This document shows, piece by piece, positions 1 to 10,445 of a stretch of 33,597 nt of DNA; the stretch's first letter is position 1, and every line of letters begins with the position of its first letter. Position numbers and translations under genes: made by a program. The DNA is taken from positions 1 through 33,597 of the forward strand of contig JAEZZU010000204.1 in the NCBI GenBank assembly GCA_023418355.1. The letters are read 5' to 3'. The notes below the pieces were generated by a model. That model searched no databases. It saw only the letters and a list, made by a program, of their open reading frames with translations, and had not been told where the DNA came from. The DNA is from Pseudomonadota bacterium (GTDB lineage: Bacteria; Pseudomonadota; Gammaproteobacteria; Burkholderiales; Burkholderiaceae_C).

Positions 1-76
1 CATCTTGCTGCTGCGCCATTGCAGCACCGGAAGTCAACGCACACAGAGCGGCTACAGCCAGCAGAGTCTTTTTCAT
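1..76 (-). CDS. Exported protein, N-terminus only (cut by window edge)
   Basis: Reading the minus strand from 76 gives MKKTLLAVAALCALTSGAAM followed by AQQQD, then the window ends. This is a textbook Sec signal peptide: two lysines, a hydrophobic core of about 15 residues, and a likely cleavage site after AMA. The protein is therefore periplasmic or in the outer membrane. Too little of the mature part is present to name a family; many Comamonadaceae porins begin in a similar way, but other exported proteins do too. No strong Shine-Dalgarno sequence is visible before the ATG. The upstream leader can form two hairpins, described separately. Confidence 0.75.
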   Translation of the reverse strand, partial: MKKTLLAVAALCALTSGAAMAQQQD

Positions 77-99
77 AATGGGTATTCAGTTAGTGAACC

Positions 100-149
100 C
101 GGGGACATCCCCCGTACAGCCATTGCACCACCGCGGGACTAGGTGCAAT
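100..149 (-). promoter_or_regulatory. Structured 5' leader of the partial exported gene
   Basis: Two inverted repeats lie just upstream of the ATG at 76. The distal one pairs ATTGCACC (122-129) with GGTGCAAT (142-149) across 12 nt. The proximal one pairs GGGGA (101-105) with TCCCC (108-112). They would fold in the untranslated leader of the minus-strand gene. Neither is followed by a T-run, so they look more like mRNA-stabilising or translation-modulating structures than terminators. The function is inferred. Confidence 0.4.
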
Positions 150-179
150 TTGCCATAAGTCAAAAGCACCATATTGGAT

Positions 180-215
180 ATTTCAGTAATTTTTGAAATG
201 TTGCCAATTGACAAC
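180..215. promoter_or_regulatory. Operator-like palindromes in the 77-373 intergenic gap
   Basis: The 297-nt gap between the two minus-strand genes holds no convincing gene. It contains ATTTCA (180-185) with TGAAAT (194-199), and next to it a 16-bp near-perfect palindrome at 200-215 (GTTG, one base, CAATTG, one base, CAAC; only the single-base pair mismatches). The patch is AT-rich compared with its surroundings. It is a plausible transcription factor site for the exported gene that starts at 76, but I cannot name the regulator. Confidence 0.35.
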
Positions 216-373
216 ACCTCAAAGAAGCGAAGCCAACGTATCTGCAAGCCACTTGCTCAAGACAAGAGCGACTGCTCACACCTCAAAGCCAAGTCATCTC
301 ATGTCCTGACAACCCACGAAAAAGTGCTCGTACCAGCCGCCGTAAACTCTTTTGGAGAGACTTGGCAAATCTA

Positions 374-1237
374 TCAGGGCTTGTCGTAGTACGGCAGCGC
401 CGCTTCATGTATCAGGCTGGGCTGCAAGCTCATGACATAGGGCAAGCCCAGAAAATTGCGCCAGCCACTCCAGTCTGCCTGGGTAATTTTTCCGTCTTTG
501 TCCACATCCACAGGGACAGGCGACTGGCTATACAACGGCTGTTTCCCTCCGGTTGGCTTGAAGGCCTGCGCTTTTTTCTCTGTGCTCAACACCCGTCCTG
601 TCTGCACATCCGTGGCGACCATGGGTTGCCCCACAAAGCCTTCCTTGATGACATAGACCGACTGATAGCCCTGCCCGGCAAGCTTGGGGTCCACAGCCAG
701 ATCTGGCCGTGCCAGCAGATTGGCAGCATCTGCTGCACATGCGGCATTGCGGCAAAGCACCGCAATCGGAGCATCCTTATAAGGCAGCAAATCTGTAGCA
801 GCTTTCCAGAAATCCGCGGGGCTCATGCGCAGCTCACTGCCTTGCACAACCCCATAACGGCATTCACCGCCATCGTCCGATCGGATTTGCGCCTGCTCTG
901 CACCACTGGGATGCGGCTGACACTGGCGGTAAATACGTGGATAAGGCACATGGTGTGCGCCTTCCGGGTGGCCCATACGATATTCCGTAGCATCGCGCAC
1001 ATCCAGCAGTGCCATGCGCTGCGAAGCAGGCAGCTGAGCACTCACGTAGGCGCGCGCTGCGCTGATGTCTCCGGCATAGTGACGCTCAGGCGCATAAATC
1101 ACGGTAGCAGCAGCTGTAGCAGTTGGCTCTTGCACTTTGCCGCCATAAAAACCTTTGACATACGAACAACCTGAAGTCAGCAGCGCGGCGCCTAACACGC
1201 CCAGCTGGACAGTCCACTTCAATTGATGAGAGAGCAT
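374..1237 (-). CDS. Lipoprotein with rhodanese-like domain and EF-hand loop
   Basis: 287 residues. The N-terminus carries a lipoprotein signal with lipobox LTSGC, so Cys24 should be lipidated and the protein membrane-anchored facing the periplasm. Residues about 50-205 resemble a rhodanese (sulfurtransferase) fold: ALLDVRDATEYRMGHPEGA near 77-94 matches the conserved LLDVR...GHIPGA region, and VLCRNAACAADAANLL (160-175) supplies the expected active-site cysteine, Cys162. Near the C-terminus DVDKDGKITQAD (244-255) fits a 12-residue EF-hand calcium loop, with Asp rather than the usual Glu at position 12. The open frame extends upstream to 1954 antisense to gcvT; I chose 1237 because the lipoprotein signal starts there, although an in-frame ATG at 1267 is possible. 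Substrate and partner are unknown. Confidence 0.72.
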   Translation of the reverse strand: MLSHQLKWTVQLGVLGAALLTSGCSYVKGFYGGKVQEPTATAAATVIYAPERHYAGDISAARAYVSAQLPASQRMALLDVRDATEYRMGHPEGAHHVPYPRIYRQCQPHPSGAEQAQIRSDDGGECRYGVVQGSELRMSPADFWKAATDLLPYKDAPIAVLCRNAACAADAANLLARPDLAVDPKLAGQGYQSVYVIKEGFVGQPMVATDVQTGRVLSTEKKAQAFKPTGGKQPLYSQSPVPVDVDKDGKITQADWSGWRNFLGLPYVMSLQPSLIHEAALPYYDKP

Positions 1238-1253
1238 GGTGAATGGTTCAAAA

Positions 1254-1348
1254 GAAGCTGCTTGCATCTGCAGCTTCCATACACAAAGACACGCATCATA
1301 GATGCGCAGCCTTGCCTGCCGGGTGTTCGGGAACCGATGGCTTTCCCG
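1254..1348. repeat. Three small perfect inverted repeats in the lipoprotein-gcvT divergent gap
   Basis: The 186-nt divergent gap holds three separate inverted repeats: GAAGCTGC (1254-1261) with GCAGCTTC (1270-1277); CGCATC (1292-1297) with GATGCG (1301-1306); and CGGGAA (1328-1333) with TTCCCG (1343-1348). None has a T-run. I looked for the glycine riboswitch common upstream of gcvT in related bacteria and did not see its conserved core. These may be operators or leader structure for either divergent gene. Confidence 0.4.
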
Positions 1349-1360
1349 CAACAGCATGCA

Positions 1361-1389
1361 GCGACAAGCTGCGCCCCCACCCCTAGAAT
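1361..1389 (+). promoter_or_regulatory. Probable sigma-70 promoter of gcvT
   Basis: A -35 candidate GCGACA (1361-1366) is followed after exactly 17 nt by a -10 candidate TAGAAT (1384-1389; five of six consensus bases). Transcription would start near 1396, leaving a leader of about 28 nt before the gcvT ATG. That leader is too short for a riboswitch. Confidence 0.5.
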
Positions 1390-1423
1390 GCTTTGAGACA
1401 CCAGAACCAAGGATGACAAGCTT

Positions 1424-2563
1424 ATGAGCAGTGTTTCCCCTTCCCCTGCTGAGGTACGCACCACGCCCTTGCACGCTTTGCATCTGGAGCTGGGTGCGCG
1501 CATGGTCCAGTTCGCTGGATACGACATGCCTGTGCAATATCCTCAGGGCTTGATTGCTGAGCACCGCCACACCCGCGAAAAAGTCAGCCTGTTCGATGTC
1601 TCGCACATGGGGCAGATCAGCGTCCGTGGTCCACAAGCCGCAGCTGCACTGGAGCAGGTATTGCCTGTGGATGTTCTGAGCCTTGCGCCCCATCGCCAGC
1701 GTTATGCCCTGCTGCTCAATGAAAGGGGCGGCATTCTGGATGACCTGATGCTCATCAACCGCGGCGATGACTATCTGCTCATTGTCAACGCCAGCCGCAA
1801 GCACGAAGATCTGGCCTGGCTGCAAACGCACATTGGCCAATCCTGCGATATACAGATGCTGCCCGACATGGCACTGGTTGCCCTGCAAGGCCCACAGGCA
1901 GCCGCCGTGCTGCAAGCCATCCATCCAGCCTGCAACACAATCAACTTCATGCAAGGCGCTCCCTTGCGCTTTCAGGGTGCTGTCGGCTACCTCACACGCA
2001 GCGGCTATACCGGTGAAGATGGTTTTGAGATCGCTTTACCTGCATCCCATATGGAAGCCTTTGCACGCTGGGCACTGGCGCAGCCACAGGTCATGCCAGC
2101 AGGACTGGGGGCGCGCAATACGCTGCGGCTGGAGGCAGGCTTGTGTCTGTATGGTGCCGATATGGACAGCACCACCACGCCCACACAGGCAGGCCTGGGC
2201 TGGAGCATCCCCAAAGTACGTCGTACGGGGGGACAGCGGGAGGGCGGCTTCATCGGCGCAGACACCGTGCTGCCACAACTTGCAGACAGCACCCTGGTCG
2301 ACAAGATCCGCGTTGGCCTGCACGCCATGGAACGCGTGCCGGTACGTGACAGCACAGCCCTGCATATTCCGGATGGTGAAGCCATTGGCATCGTCACCAG
2401 TGGTTCCATGGCTCCCAGCCTGGACCGCCCTGTTGCCATGGGCTATCTGCCTGCGGCCTATGCAGACTTTGGAACTCGCATCCATGCCATGGTGCGTGGC
2501 AAACCGGTGGCGATGGAAGTCGTCCCTTTGCCCTTTGTAGCACCGCGCTACCGCAAAGGCTAA
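1424..2563 (+). CDS. gcvT: Glycine cleavage system T protein (aminomethyltransferase)
   Basis: 379 residues, normal length for the family. GcvT transfers the methylene group from aminomethyl-lipoyl GcvH to tetrahydrofolate and releases ammonia, giving 5,10-methylene-THF in the cytosol. Conserved stretches are visible: VSLFDVSHMGQ (54-64), GGILDDL (102-108) with the catalytic Asp expected at 106, GYTGEDGFEI (194-203) and GLGARNTLRLEAGL (227-240), which belong to the folate-binding fold. The C-terminal barrel follows (IGIVTSGSMAPSL, 321-333). The ATG at 1424 gives the usual N-terminus TPLHALHLELGARMVQF. It is the first gene of the gcv cluster and appears to have its own promoter. Confidence 0.96.
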   Translation: MSSVSPSPAEVRTTPLHALHLELGARMVQFAGYDMPVQYPQGLIAEHRHTREKVSLFDVSHMGQISVRGPQAAAALEQVLPVDVLSLAPHRQRYALLLNERGGILDDLMLINRGDDYLLIVNASRKHEDLAWLQTHIGQSCDIQMLPDMALVALQGPQAAAVLQAIHPACNTINFMQGAPLRFQGAVGYLTRSGYTGEDGFEIALPASHMEAFARWALAQPQVMPAGLGARNTLRLEAGLCLYGADMDSTTTPTQAGLGWSIPKVRRTGGQREGGFIGADTVLPQLADSTLVDKIRVGLHAMERVPVRDSTALHIPDGEAIGIVTSGSMAPSLDRPVAMGYLPAAYADFGTRIHAMVRGKPVAMEVVPLPFVAPRYRKG

Positions 2564-2634
2564 GCCTGCGCAATGCCAGATGTTTCCCGTCTCCCGTAGA
2601 CCCATGCAGAAACCGCTACAGTGTCATCCATTCC

Positions 2635-2655
2635 GCACATGCACTGTGCATGTGC
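2635..2655. promoter_or_regulatory. 21-nt perfect palindrome upstream of gcvH
   Basis: GCACATGCAC (2635-2644) is followed by one base and then its exact reverse complement (2646-2655). It lies in the 128-nt gap between gcvT and gcvH, 37 nt before the gcvH ATG. Ten perfect base pairs around a single central base is typical of a dimeric repressor or activator site; as RNA it would be a hairpin with a very tight loop. No T-run follows, so it is not a terminator. The regulator is unknown. Confidence 0.5.
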
Positions 2656-2691
2656 TGGACTCATAGTTATTGCATACCGGAGTGAGCCCTC

Positions 2692-3066
2692 ATGAGCATC
2701 AAATTTTCCAAAGAACACGAATGGATCAACGCAGCCAATCCTGAAGCCGCAGTAGTAGGCATCACCGTGCATGCACAGGATGCGCTGGGCGATGTGGTCT
2801 TTGTAGATCTGCCCGCTGTGGGCGCGACGTTTAATCAGGGCGAAGTGGCTGGCGTGGTGGAGTCCGTGAAGGCTGCTGCTGATGTGTACATGCCTGTGTC
2901 CGGCGAGATTGTGGAAGTCAACGAAGCACTGCGTAACGACCCCGCACTGGCCAACACCGACCCGCTGAACACTGGCTGGTTCTTCAAAGTGAAGCTCAGC
3001 GATCCCAGCCAGCTCGACGGTCTGATGGACGAAACCGCTTACGGCGATTTCGCAGCCAACAGCTAA
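2692..3066 (+). CDS. gcvH: Glycine cleavage system H protein (lipoyl carrier)
   Basis: 124 residues, standard length. GcvH carries the aminomethyl group on a lipoyl arm from GcvP to GcvT and hands the reduced arm to lipoamide dehydrogenase. The lipoylation motif ESVKAAADVY is present, with the modified lysine at 60. Upstream IVGIT-like (VVGITVHAQDALGDVVFVDLP) and downstream GEIVEVN sequence are typical. A clear GGAG at 2679-2682 sits nine nt before the ATG. The gene is followed at once by a strong terminator, so it probably forms the end of a gcvTH transcript or a transcript of its own. Confidence 0.97.
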   Translation: MSIKFSKEHEWINAANPEAAVVGITVHAQDALGDVVFVDLPAVGATFNQGEVAGVVESVKAAADVYMPVSGEIVEVNEALRNDPALANTDPLNTGWFFKVKLSDPSQLDGLMDETAYGDFAANS

Positions 3067-3074
3067 AACCCTTC

Positions 3075-3108
3075 AAACGCACCTTGCCCCTGGCTGGTGC
3101 GTTTTTTT
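3075..3108 (+). terminator. Rho-independent terminator after gcvH
   Basis: AAACGCACC (3075-3083) pairs with GGTGCGTTT (3096-3104), and the T-run continues to 3108. It lies 8 nt after the gcvH stop and before gcvP, so gcvP must be reached by read-through or by a promoter in the short stretch 3109-3190, where I see no clear one. Confidence 0.85.
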
Positions 3109-3194
3109 CATCCCCGGTTCTCTCGCGTTTTGGATAGCAGCCTGCGGTACTTGCTGCTGTGCTGCCGATGCATTTGGCTCATGGAGGTTGGATG

Positions 3195-6065
<2,871 letters not shown>

Positions 6066-6149
6066 GCCAACAACCTTCTGCGGCACGTTGGTTGCCTTGA
6101 AGGTCAAGCACTTACACTGCGCCCTTGCTCCGGCCTTGCGCTGTTTTCT

Positions 6150-8345
6150 ATGAGCCGCCCAGACCTCTCCTTCCTCCTCAACCGCGAAGACCCCTCCTCG
6201 CAATCCAGCGACGCCTCCGAACTGGAGCGCCTGTCGCTGGATGGTCTGCCCGACTTCGACATTCCAGGCAGGCTGCCTGATGACGATCCCGTCGCTGCGC
6301 TGATTGCGGAACTGCGCAACTACCAGAATGAGCTGGAAATCCAGAACAAGGTGCTGGATTACAGCCAGGCCGTGGCAGAAAGTGCCTCCGAGCGTTTTGA
6401 AGCCCTGTTCTCCAGCGTACCCCTGCCGCTGCTGGTGCTGGACGAGCATGACATGGTCATCCAGGCCAATGCCATGGCCCACAATGCCTTCCAGGCAGAG
6501 GGCCATGACAGGCTGCTGGTGTCCTTCATGCCCTATGTCTGCCCGACGGATGTAGACCGCGTCGCTCAGGCCTTCGAAGCAGCCAGACTCAAGGGCAGCA
6601 GTGAAGCACATGCGGTGATTTTCACCCTGGGCAATGGCAATCAGATTCAGGGTGATCTGCACATCGCCTGCATCCAGATTCCGCAGCGCGATGGCCCTTC
6701 CATCGCACAGTTCATGTGCGCTCTGGTGGACCAGAGCCCTTTGCTGGCCGAGCGCCAGCAACTGCTGCATCGCAATGAACAGCTGCATGCCAGCGAGCGC
6801 AGACTGGAATCCGTCATCAACTCGTCGCTGGACGCCATCATCTGCGTGGACCAGGACCACCGCATTACGGTCTTCAACCCGTCAGCCGCCACCCTTTTCC
6901 TGTGCCCGGCAGCCGATGCTCTGGGCAGCAAGCTGGATCGTTTTCTTCCCGAGGCCATGCACGCGCTGGATCTGGCACCACTGACCACACAGGTCACGCT
7001 GGGAGAAATGCTGGCGCGCACAGCCAATGGCAACAGCGTGCCTGTTGAAGTGAGCCTGTCTTTTGACCGGCTGCCGGACGGAGAAATCATCACCGTTTTT
7101 GCACGTGACCTGACCAGTCACAAGCGCGCCGAGGCACAGCGCAATGAGCTGGAGCTGCAGCTGCGTGAATCCCACAAGATGCAGGCGCTGGGCACGATGG
7201 CAGGCGGCATTGCCCACGACTTCAACAACATCGTAGGTGCCATTCTTGGCAACGTCGAACTGGCCAAGGCAGATTGCGGGCACAACCCGCAGGCACTGGA
7301 AAGCCTGCTGGAAATCGAAAAAGCTGGTCGCCGCGCCCGGGATCTGGTGCGCCAGATTCTGACTTTCAGTCGCAATGAGCCACCCAAGCGCTATCCCGTG
7401 CATGCCAACGAGGTCATGCGAGACACGGAGCGGTTGCTGCGTGTGACCTTGCCCCCAGCCATTGAGCTGCAGGTTGATGCCGCGCCCGATCTGCCCTGCA
7501 TGCTGGCCGACCCCACCCAGGTGGAACAGGCCATCTTCAATCTCGCAACCAATGCCGTGCACGCGCTGGGAGACAACCGTGGTCTGATTCAGCTGGAGGC
7601 CAGCCAGAGCCTGTCTGAACAGCGGCTGTGTGACCGACTCGGACTGCCACTGGGCGACTACATCGTCATCTCCGTGCGAGACAACGGCCCAGGCATTGCG
7701 CCAGAGACATTGCAGCGCATTTTTGAACCTTTCTTCACGACCAAGCCCGTGGGCCAGGGCACCGGCCTGGGTCTTGCTGTGGTGCACGGCGTCATGCGCA
7801 CCCATGGTGGCGCTGTAGATGTAAGCAGTCGACTGGGCCAGGGCAGTACGTTTACGCTGTACTTCCCAGTATCGGCACAGGACAGCACCTCAGAACGCCC
7901 ACCCACCGCGCGTGTCAGCCCAAAGTCGGTATGTGCGGTGCCTGCAGCCCAGCCAGTGACAGAACCCGACAAACGCAAACATGTCATGTATGTAGACGAT
8001 GACCAGGCGCTGGTGTCTCTGGTTCAGCGTCTGCTGCGCCGTCGTGGCTATCAGGTCACAGGCTTTCTGGATCCCAGAGAGGCCACAGAAGCACTGCGCC
8101 AGGATCCTTTTGCGTACGATCTGGTTGTCACCGACTACAACATGCCGGGCTACTGCGGCGTAGATCTGGTGCGGGACACCAAGACCATCCGCCCCGACCT
8201 GCCTGTTGCTCTGGCTTCCGGCTACATCACAACTGAAATTGAGGCGCAGGCCATTGCTGCCGGTGCGCTCGCATTGATCTACAAGCCCAATGATGTGGAC
8301 GAGCTTTGCGAAACCGTGGATCGCCTCATCCGACCTGGTGTTTGA
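6150..8345 (+). CDS. Hybrid sensor histidine kinase (PAS, kinase, receiver)
   Basis: 731 residues with no transmembrane segment, so probably cytosolic. Order: acidic linker (1-55), a helical segment ELRNYQNELEIQNKVLDYSQ (about 54-73), a PAS-like region (82-190), a second PAS domain (215-320), a dimerisation domain with His356 in AGGIAHDFNN, an ATPase domain with N-box Asn464/Asn468, G1 box DNGPGIA (511-517) and G2 box GQGTGLGLAV (535-544), then a linker and a receiver domain (610-728) with Asp616-618, phosphoacceptor Asp662 in VVTDYNMPG and Lys712. The HDFNN-type H box is typical of hybrid kinases of the NtrB-like class. No separate response regulator is adjacent, so its partner and signal are unknown. 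It overlaps the start of rluA. Confidence 0.9.
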   Translation: MSRPDLSFLLNREDPSSQSSDASELERLSLDGLPDFDIPGRLPDDDPVAALIAELRNYQNELEIQNKVLDYSQAVAESASERFEALFSSVPLPLLVLDEHDMVIQANAMAHNAFQAEGHDRLLVSFMPYVCPTDVDRVAQAFEAARLKGSSEAHAVIFTLGNGNQIQGDLHIACIQIPQRDGPSIAQFMCALVDQSPLLAERQQLLHRNEQLHASERRLESVINSSLDAIICVDQDHRITVFNPSAATLFLCPAADALGSKLDRFLPEAMHALDLAPLTTQVTLGEMLARTANGNSVPVEVSLSFDRLPDGEIITVFARDLTSHKRAEAQRNELELQLRESHKMQALGTMAGGIAHDFNNIVGAILGNVELAKADCGHNPQALESLLEIEKAGRRARDLVRQILTFSRNEPPKRYPVHANEVMRDTERLLRVTLPPAIELQVDAAPDLPCMLADPTQVEQAIFNLATNAVHALGDNRGLIQLEASQSLSEQRLCDRLGLPLGDYIVISVRDNGPGIAPETLQRIFEPFFTTKPVGQGTGLGLAVVHGVMRTHGGAVDVSSRLGQGSTFTLYFPVSAQDSTSERPPTARVSPKSVCAVPAAQPVTEPDKRKHVMYVDDDQALVSLVQRLLRRRGYQVTGFLDPREATEALRQDPFAYDLVVTDYNMPGYCGVDLVRDTKTIRPDLPVALASGYITTEIEAQAIAAGALALIYKPNDVDELCETVDRLIRPGV

Positions 8346-9001
8346 CAACTTTGCTGTCAACGCTTCGCCCCTTCTGCCTGTATGAGGATGAGCACCTGCT
8401 CGTCCTCGACAAACCGGCAGGCCTGCTCTCCGTGCCTGGCCGCGGCCCTGACAAACAAGACTGCCTGATCCATCGCGCCATGCAGCACTGGCCAGACGCG
8501 CTGGTCGTGCACCGGCTGGACATGGCTACCTCTGGCCTGCTCATCTTTGCCCGCAACAAGGACGTGCAGCGCCTGCTGGGCGATGCCTTTGCCGCACGCA
8601 CCATTCATAAGCGCTACACCGCCGTAGTGCATGGCGCAGTTTCCACCCCGGATTGGTGCATGGTGGATGCCCCTCTGATCTGTGACTGGGAACGCCGGCC
8701 GATGCAAATCGTGGATCACAGCATCGGCAAGCCCAGCCAGACCCGCTATCTGTGCCACCCAGACCAGGACGATGTTCCCGCTGGTTGCACCAGACTCTGG
8801 CTCGAGCCTATTACCGGTCGCTCCCATCAGCTGCGGGTGCATATGAGTCACATCGGCCATCCCATGCTGGGGGATGCACTGTATGCCCCAGCCCCCGTGG
8901 CTCAGATGTCTGAGCGCCTGTGCCTGCACGCCACCATGCTGGAGTTTCCGCACCCCATCACGGGGCAAACGCTGCGCATCGAAAGCCCTACGCCATTTTG
9001 A
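8342..9001 (+). CDS. rluA: Pseudouridine synthase RluA-type (23S rRNA U746 / tRNA U32)
   Basis: About 219 residues, the same length as E. coli RluA. RluA isomerises uridine to pseudouridine in 23S rRNA position 746 and tRNA position 32. The catalytic Asp is in VHRLDMATSGLL. The stretches DKPAGLLSVPGR, LICDWERRP and ITGRSHQLRVHM...GHPMLGD match RluA more closely than the large-subunit RluC/RluD enzymes, and there is no S4 domain. The start is uncertain: no ATG is available at the N-terminus. I prefer TTG at 8342, which overlaps the preceding TGA as TTGA and suggests translational coupling; TTG at 8306 or 8351 is possible. Confidence 0.88.
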   Translation: MTTLLSTLRPFCLYEDEHLLVLDKPAGLLSVPGRGPDKQDCLIHRAMQHWPDALVVHRLDMATSGLLIFARNKDVQRLLGDAFAARTIHKRYTAVVHGAVSTPDWCMVDAPLICDWERRPMQIVDHSIGKPSQTRYLCHPDQDDVPAGCTRLWLEPITGRSHQLRVHMSHIGHPMLGDALYAPAPVAQMSERLCLHATMLEFPHPITGQTLRIESPTPF

Positions 9002-9014
9002 AGCTGATGAACAA

Positions 9015-9076
9015 GAGCAAGCGCACACAATTTTTCTGCGTGCGCTTTGAGGATGCACAGTGCTTGCTCATTTTTT
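9015..9076 (+). terminator. Terminator with two competing stems after rluA
   Basis: GAGCAAGC (9015-9022) pairs perfectly with GCTTGCTC (9062-9069), followed by A and six Ts to 9076. Inside, AAGCGCAC (9019-9026) pairs perfectly with GTGCGCTT (9040-9047). The two stems share 9019-9022 and so cannot both form in full. The T-run marks the outer stem as the terminator. The rest of the gap to livK (9077-9208) shows no clear promoter or gene. Confidence 0.6.
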
Positions 9077-9220
9077 CTGCAACGCAGTAGCCTTTAGATA
9101 GAAACCCGATTGCGCCTCTCAAGAGCACATTCTTAAGCTTGTCCTCTCACTATCAGGCATGCAATTTGCAGATCCTTGGTCAGCAAATGCTTGGCTCCCA
9201 ACTTACCGAGAGGACATTCA

Positions 9221-10348
9221 ATGATGCGTGCTTCGCTGCGTTTAAAAACTGTCGTAGCCACTTTGGGCCTGCTGGGTGCCACTATGGGCATCCAGGCTCA
9301 TGCAGAGAACATCAAGTTCGCCATGGTCATCCCTGCCACGGGGCCACTGACCCAGTATGGTGACATGGTCAAGGAAGGCGTCTTCACTGCTGTAGAGCAA
9401 ATCAACGCTGCAGGTGGCATCAACGGTCAGACCGTTGAAGTGGTAACCGTAGACGATGCCTGCGAACCCAAGCAAGGCCCTGTGGCTGCCAACCGCGTGG
9501 TCAACAGCAAGATCGGCTACATGATTGGCCCCGTGTGCTCCGGTGCAGCCATCGCTGCTGCCCCCATTTATGACAACGAAGGCGTGGTTGTCATTACCCC
9601 TTCTGCCACTTCCCCAGCGCTGACGGAAGGCAAGAACTTCCACTACATCTTCCGCACCATTGGCCGTGATGACCAGCAAGGCCCATCGGCTGCCAAGTTC
9701 ATCATTGAAAAGGCCAAGCCCAGCAAGGTGGCTGTGCTGCATGACAAGCAGTCCTATGGCCAGGGCATTGCCTCTTCCGTGCGTGATGAGCTGAAAAAGG
9801 CCAATGTCGAAGTGGCACTGTTCGAAGGCATCAATGCCGGTGACAGCGACTACTCCGCCATCATCACCAAGCTCAAGAGCGCAGGCGTGGACTTTGTCTA
9901 CTACGGCGGCTACCACCCTGAAATGGGTCTGCTGCTGCGCCAGGCTGCAGAGCAAGGCCTGAAAGTACGCATGATGGGTCCTGAAGGCGTTGGCAACCCT
10001 GAAGTGAACGCCATCGCAGGCAATGCCGTGGAAGGCATGCTGGTGACTTTGCCCGCAGACTTCTCCAGCAATCCGCAAAATGCAGCCATCGTCAAGGCAT
10101 TCCAGGACAAGCAGCGCAACCCATCGGGCGCTTTCCAGCTGACCTCCTACGCCGCTGCGCAGGCACTGGCTGACGGTATCAAGGCGGTCGGCAACGATCC
10201 CAAGAAGGTGGCTGACTACCTGCATCAGGCCAAGATTGACACCGTCATTGGCCCCGTATCCTGGAACAAGCAGGGCGACCTGACCTCCTTTGACTTCCAG
10301 GTTTTCGAATGGCACAAAGACGGAAGCAAGACACCAGCAGCCAAGTAA
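9221..10348 (+). CDS. livK: Branched-chain amino acid ABC transporter, periplasmic binding protein
   Basis: 375 residues. It captures leucine, isoleucine, valine or related ligands in the periplasm for the LivHMGF permease; the exact ligand cannot be read from sequence. A Sec signal peptide runs over residues 1-28 with cleavage probably at AHA-EN. The mature protein starts IKFAMVIPATGPLTQYGDMV and contains GGINGQTVEVVTVDDACEP and MIGPVCSGA, typical of type I periplasmic binding proteins of the LivJ/LivK family. AGGA at 9211-9214 sits 6 nt before ATG 9221, which is preferred to the longer frame from 9176. It leads the liv operon and is followed by a possible RNA structure. Confidence 0.93.
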   Translation: MMRASLRLKTVVATLGLLGATMGIQAHAENIKFAMVIPATGPLTQYGDMVKEGVFTAVEQINAAGGINGQTVEVVTVDDACEPKQGPVAANRVVNSKIGYMIGPVCSGAAIAAAPIYDNEGVVVITPSATSPALTEGKNFHYIFRTIGRDDQQGPSAAKFIIEKAKPSKVAVLHDKQSYGQGIASSVRDELKKANVEVALFEGINAGDSDYSAIITKLKSAGVDFVYYGGYHPEMGLLLRQAAEQGLKVRMMGPEGVGNPEVNAIAGNAVEGMLVTLPADFSSNPQNAAIVKAFQDKQRNPSGAFQLTSYAAAQALADGIKAVGNDPKKVADYLHQAKIDTVIGPVSWNKQGDLTSFDFQVFEWHKDGSKTPAAK

Positions 10349-10380
10349 TTGACCGTCTGGGCCCACAGCGCTTAGAAAAA

Positions 10381-10445
10381 CTGCACACACCCCGACTTGG
10401 GGGCTGAGAGACAAGTCCACACCGTCTCAAAGCTTACGTGTGCAG
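10381..10445 (+). promoter_or_regulatory. Possible branched RNA structure between livK and livH
   Basis: The 161-nt livK-livH gap can fold as a three-way junction: an outer stem CTGCACAC (10381-10388) with GTGTGCAG (10438-10445), an inner hairpin CCCC (10390-10393) with GGGG (10399-10402), and a second inner hairpin GAGAC (10408-10412) with GTCTC (10424-10428). No T-run follows. It could stabilise the livK 3' end or reduce read-through into livHMGF. Pairing is seen by eye only; no energy was computed. Confidence 0.45.

Noticed and set aside
174..389. Small open frame of 71 codons in the first intergenic gap
   Set aside because: No ribosome site, no recognisable motif, and it runs into the end of the lipoprotein gene on the other strand.
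1238..1423. Glycine riboswitch upstream of gcvT
   Set aside because: I looked for the conserved aptamer core and found none; the predicted leader of about 28 nt is too short.
10390..10412. TPP riboswitch suggested by GGGGGCTGAGA
   Set aside because: The second conserved TPP element (CCTGAT and its partner helix) is absent, and the downstream genes are amino-acid transporters.
9242..10420. 392-codon open frame antisense to livK
   Set aside because: The plus strand encodes a clear binding protein with signal peptide; the antisense product resembles no family and has no ribosome site.
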